Both the position numbers and the translations under genes were made by a program. The notes under the pieces are model-generated. The model was not told the origin of the DNA and made no database searches. It worked only from the letters and a program-made list of their open reading frames with translations. Shown here one piece after another: positions 61,177-64,000 of a stretch of DNA of 64,000 nucleotides. The stretch lies in NCBI RefSeq assembly GCF_030166655.1, contig NZ_CP126446.1, forward strand, positions 620,001 to 684,000, given 5' to 3'. The DNA is from Pontibacillus chungwhensis (lineage in GTDB: Bacteria; Bacillota; Bacilli; Bacillales; BH030062). How positions within the stretch are numbered: position 1 is the stretch's first letter; the number at the start of each line of letters is the position of its first letter.

Positions 61177-62289
61177 ATGCCTAGATTCAATTTACCAAAT
61201 ATTGATTTTGTTTCAGTTGATCCGGATGAAATAGAAGCTAATATCCTCGCGGAATATAACAGGATATCAGGGCAGAAAATTGGACCTGCAGATCCTCGCA
61301 GGTTGTTCGTGAAGACAATTGTATATGCCTTAGTTGCTGTTAATAATAATATTGATCATTCAGCAAAACAAAACTTACTTGCTTACGCTTTAGGTGACGT
61401 ACTAGATCACAAAGGTGTAGATAGTAATACACCTCGGTTGGAGGCAACAGCTGCTACAACAATGATGAGATTTACACATAATATCAGTCAAATACAAAAC
61501 ATCCCAAAAGGTGCTGCAGTTACGGCAGGTGATGGGGTGTTTTTTGAATTAGAAGAGACTCTTATTGCTAACCCAGAGAATCCTTATACTGATGGAAAAG
61601 TGCGATGCACAAACGTAGGGGATATCGGAAATGGTTACTTGCCAGGAGAAATTAATCAACTCGTTCAGCCTTTGTATTGGGTTGCGAGAGTAGAGAACGT
61701 CACACAAAGTGAAGGCGGTAGTCAGAGAGAAGATGATGATCGTTACGCAGAGCGCATTAGACAATCTCCCGAAAAATTCTCAACTGCGGGTCCTGAAGAG
61801 GCCTATAAATATTGGGCTAAAACAGCGAGTTCACTAATAGGGGATGTGTCTGTGGATTCACCAAGTGATGCCACTGTGGAAGTTAGACCTCTTTTAAAAA
61901 ATGGACAGGTACCAGGACAAGAAATATTGGACGCTGTTGCAGACAAGCTAAATGATAGGAAAATACGGCCATTGACTGACCGTGTTAGCGTATTAGCTCC
62001 TGCTGTTGTCTCTTACGACATCGATGTAACTTATTGGATACACAGTAATGAGTCAGGTAAGGCAAGTTTCATCCAGGAGGAAGTTGATCAGTCCGTTCAG
62101 GAGTATCAACTTTGGCAAAAAGAGAAGCTTGGAAGAGATATTGACCCAACAGAACTTATAGCAAACATGAAAAAAAGCGGAGCTAAAAGAGTGATAGTAG
62201 CTTCTCCCATTTACCAATCCTTAAATAGGGGAGAAGTTGCTAGTGAATCTAATGTGAATGTTGTGTTCGGAGGTTTTGAAGATGATTGA
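61177..62289 (+). CDS. Baseplate assembly protein J
   Basis: 370 residues. ADPRRLFVKTIVYALVAVNN, ALGDVLDHKGVDSNTPRLEA and EDDDRYAERIRQSPEKFSTA are conserved in baseplate J family wedge proteins. CGGAGGTGATTTA precedes the ATG. The gene overlaps gpI by 8 bp. Confidence 0.92.
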   Translation: MPRFNLPNIDFVSVDPDEIEANILAEYNRISGQKIGPADPRRLFVKTIVYALVAVNNNIDHSAKQNLLAYALGDVLDHKGVDSNTPRLEATAATTMMRFTHNISQIQNIPKGAAVTAGDGVFFELEETLIANPENPYTDGKVRCTNVGDIGNGYLPGEINQLVQPLYWVARVENVTQSEGGSQREDDDRYAERIRQSPEKFSTAGPEEAYKYWAKTASSLIGDVSVDSPSDATVEVRPLLKNGQVPGQEILDAVADKLNDRKIRPLTDRVSVLAPAVVSYDIDVTYWIHSNESGKASFIQEEVDQSVQEYQLWQKEKLGRDIDPTELIANMKKSGAKRVIVASPIYQSLNRGEVASESNVNVVFGGFEDD

Positions 62290-63040
62290 TTTACAAACTT
62301 TTACGTTAGCAGGATTATTACCTTCAAGCCTTAAAGATGAAGATACAGCTAGTTTAGCTAGCGCATTCGATAAAGAACTAAGACGAGTAATCACTCGAAT
62401 TCCGAAAACAATTATAGAGAACAATTTAATGGACTTAGAAGAACCTTTGCTAGATGTACTAGCCTGGGAGAAGCATGTGGACTTTTATGAACCAGAGCTG
62501 TCCATTGAAACAAAAAGACAGTTAATTAAAGACTCTGAGATGCTTCACAAATATAAAGGAACTCCTTGGGCTGTAGAGAGACTGGTGTCTACAGTATTTG
62601 AAAAGGGGGCAGTAAAAGAGTGGTTTGAATACGGGGGAGATCCATATCATTTTAAAGTGGAAATTGAGGGAGCCTTTTCAGCTGAAAAAGATATAGATCG
62701 CTTAGGAAAGCTGATACAAAAAGCTAAGAATATTAGATCTAAATTTGAAGGCTTTTCTATTAATATGCCTAAATCAATCATTACTTTGAAAGAAGCCTCG
62801 CACTTCTTTAAAGTTCCTTATAAAATAACAAACCGTTTCCACACAGATGACCGCCAAGGAACCGGGATAAGTAGTCCTCTTAATTTTGAGAATAAACCGT
62901 ACTATTTTCCAGTTAATTATCCTGTTTGCGGAACCTTCAAAACAGCATCTGTTAAAGAAAAGAGCACTTCGTTCTTGAGTACAGGTCAAGTACTAAGTGT
63001 TTATGAGGAGGTAAACCAATGGCCCTACAACCCTTATTAA
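62282..63040 (+). CDS. Tail protein I (baseplate wedge)
   Basis: 252 residues from ATG 62282 after GGAGGTTTTGAAG; earlier ATG 62258 lies before this site. LLDVLAWEKHVDFYEPELSI and KYKGTPWAVERLVSTVFEKG are gpI hallmarks. It completes the W-J-I wedge and connects to tail fibres. It overlaps the next gene by 22 bp. Confidence 0.88.
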   Translation: MIDLQTFTLAGLLPSSLKDEDTASLASAFDKELRRVITRIPKTIIENNLMDLEEPLLDVLAWEKHVDFYEPELSIETKRQLIKDSEMLHKYKGTPWAVERLVSTVFEKGAVKEWFEYGGDPYHFKVEIEGAFSAEKDIDRLGKLIQKAKNIRSKFEGFSINMPKSIITLKEASHFFKVPYKITNRFHTDDRQGTGISSPLNFENKPYYFPVNYPVCGTFKTASVKEKSTSFLSTGQVLSVYEEVNQWPYNPY

Positions 63041-63318
63041 TTAATCAGACTGTAACTTACATTAACAATCTTATAGATAAAGCTAAGATTACTATAGACG
63101 ATGTTACTGAAGATTATCCAATTTACAATTCCTTGGTTGAAGGAAATTCAATTAAGAAGTACGTCTACTTAGATAACGCGACTGGATATATATCGGAAGC
63201 TAAACTTGTAGACTCTTTAGGACGTGATTTAAGCGTGAAACCATTAAAAATATCTAAAGGACAAGACGGATTTATGATGGTCTTCCTAATTGAGTTAAAT
63301 GTGAAGGAGGTAGAGTAA
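63019..63318 (+). CDS. Hypothetical tail-region protein
   Basis: 99 residues, overlapping gpI by 22 bp, with GAGGAGGTAAACCA upstream. TVTYINNLIDKAKITIDDVT and the beta-rich end suggest a small fibre-network or chaperone protein. Not recognised. Confidence 0.55.
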   Translation: MALQPLLINQTVTYINNLIDKAKITIDDVTEDYPIYNSLVEGNSIKKYVYLDNATGYISEAKLVDSLGRDLSVKPLKISKGQDGFMMVFLIELNVKEVE

Positions 63319-63951
63319 ATGCCAACCACTACAATAATTCCGTATGTGAAATCGATATGGGTGGATCACATAGTGGATCCCACTGAATTCGAGCGCGACT
63401 CTAATGGAGATGTAATAACTGATCCTGTTACAAATCAACCAAAGTTAAAGGTCATTCAAGAAGGTACCAGGTTTAACGCCCAGCGAGCTATGAATATAGA
63501 AAACGGCATCTACAATGCCTACGTTCGAATATTGGAAGCCGAGCAAGAAATGCAACGATTACGAGTCCAGGCGGAAATTGATGGTCGATCTCCTCAAAAT
63601 AGCGGTACTTTCTTTGATGCTTTGGATGGATCGGCGCCAAATAAAATGGTTCGCCAATCTACAGAAAGCTATGCAACTGCTGCAGTTACAGCAGGAGCTA
63701 CGACTATTTCTGTATATGATGAGAGCGGGTTTACGGTAGACACAGAGATAACGATTTACGACGATACAGCGAGTGAAAACGTAATGATTACGTCAGTAGC
63801 ACCAGGAGAATTGACGGTTTCCACTCTTACGAATAATTATAAAAAAGGCTCGAAAGTAGCGCGTACCAATGCTTTGATTAAAGGCGAAGAAAAAGAAATG
63901 ACATATTCTGCGTGGGGTACGTATTCCGTAACAGTTAGCGAGGTGGTGTAG
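63319..63951 (+). CDS. Tail fibre-associated protein
   Basis: 210 residues. TTTIIPYVKSIWVDHIVDPT and RFNAQRAMNIENGIYNAYVR are followed by a coiled region and a beta-sandwich-like C-terminus (GATTISVYDESGFTVDTEIT). Position after gpI and the domain style suggest a tail fibre or adaptor. The start directly follows the previous stop. Confidence 0.6.
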   Translation: MPTTTIIPYVKSIWVDHIVDPTEFERDSNGDVITDPVTNQPKLKVIQEGTRFNAQRAMNIENGIYNAYVRILEAEQEMQRLRVQAEIDGRSPQNSGTFFDALDGSAPNKMVRQSTESYATAAVTAGATTISVYDESGFTVDTEITIYDDTASENVMITSVAPGELTVSTLTNNYKKGSKVARTNALIKGEEKEMTYSAWGTYSVTVSEVV

Positions 63952-63952
63952 T

Positions 63953-64000
63953 ATGGCAGGCTATTACAAGTATTATTGGAAACGGTATGAAGTTGAAAAC
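63953..64000 (+). CDS. Partial gene at the right edge
   Basis: ATG 63953 opens 16 codons, MAGYYKYYWKRYEVEN, to the window end. Too short to name. Position suggests another tail-fibre gene. Confidence 0.5.
   Translation, partial: MAGYYKYYWKRYEVEN

Larger units (their letters stand above)
30527..64000. mobile_element. Prophage in prkA, lambda-like head and P2-like contractile tail (right end not in window)
   Basis: From the prkA break to the last base all genes are phage-type: recombinase-ImmA-repressor on the minus strand, then early, replication, packaging, head and tail modules on the plus strand. At least 33.5 kb are present. Lysis genes, tail fibres, attR and the 3' part of prkA are not reached. 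Sheath, tube and baseplate genes make it a myovirus-type element. The structural frames look intact; a few early small genes are broken. Confidence 0.92.

Overview
The window looks like the chromosome of a low-to-moderate GC, endospore-forming member of the Bacillaceae. The 16S sequence and gene content suggest a marine or halophilic genus such as Halobacillus or Pontibacillus, but the genus is inference. Support comes from Bacillus subtilis-type gene order: bcp (ygaF), perR, ygzB and ygxA lead into an rrn operon with a trnD-like tRNA cluster, followed by queG, a yhbB-like gene and trmL. Ribosome binding sites and TTG/GTG starts are Bacillus-like, and a prkA start preceded by a SigE-like promoter implies sporulation.

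Chromosomal part, about 1-30526. An ion-channel tail, bcp, a hydroxyacid dehydrogenase coupled to a cobalamin adenosyltransferase, and perR with a probable PerR box come first. ygzB/ygxA and a complete 16S-23S-5S operon follow, with two tandem promoters, long processing stems around 16S and 23S, an extra rrn-type promoter before 5S and 15 tRNAs. Next are a manganese ABC operon (mntABCD, minus strand) with two MntR-like boxes, argGH, tRNA-Gly, a P-loop ATPase, queG, ogt, a GntR-controlled alpha-glucoside system (GH4 phospho-glucosidase plus PTS IICB), an amidase-domain protein, trmL, several tiny membrane/lipoprotein genes, and an SMR pump with its MarR regulator under a 31-bp perfect palindrome. 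Three copies of a REP-like palindrome family lie in the intergenic gaps.

Prophage part, about 30527 to beyond 64000. prkA, a mother-cell sporulation gene, is broken after about 141 codons, and a large serine recombinase gene begins 13 bp beyond the broken reading frame. The remainder is one prophage running to the end of the window: a minus-strand recombinase/ImmA/repressor arm; a divergent control region with four related 15-bp operators; early genes (replisome organiser, DnaC-like loader, dUTPase, many small proteins); a sigma-70-like factor; XtrA and ArpU; a short tyrosine recombinase; an orphan membrane protein; then a late operon with a lambda-like packaging/head module (Nu1/GpA terminase, portal, ClpP-type protease, gpD, gpE, gpZ) joined to a P2-like contractile tail (sheath, tube, E/E' with a probable -1 frameshift, tape measure, X, D, V, U, W, J, I). 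Lysis genes, attR and the 3' part of prkA must lie outside the window.

The most interesting reading is that this prophage is a sporulation intervening element: a serine recombinase next to the junction could excise it in the mother cell and rebuild prkA, as skin (sigK) and SPbeta (spsM) do in B. subtilis. That is inference from position, promoter and recombinase class; excision itself cannot be seen in the sequence.
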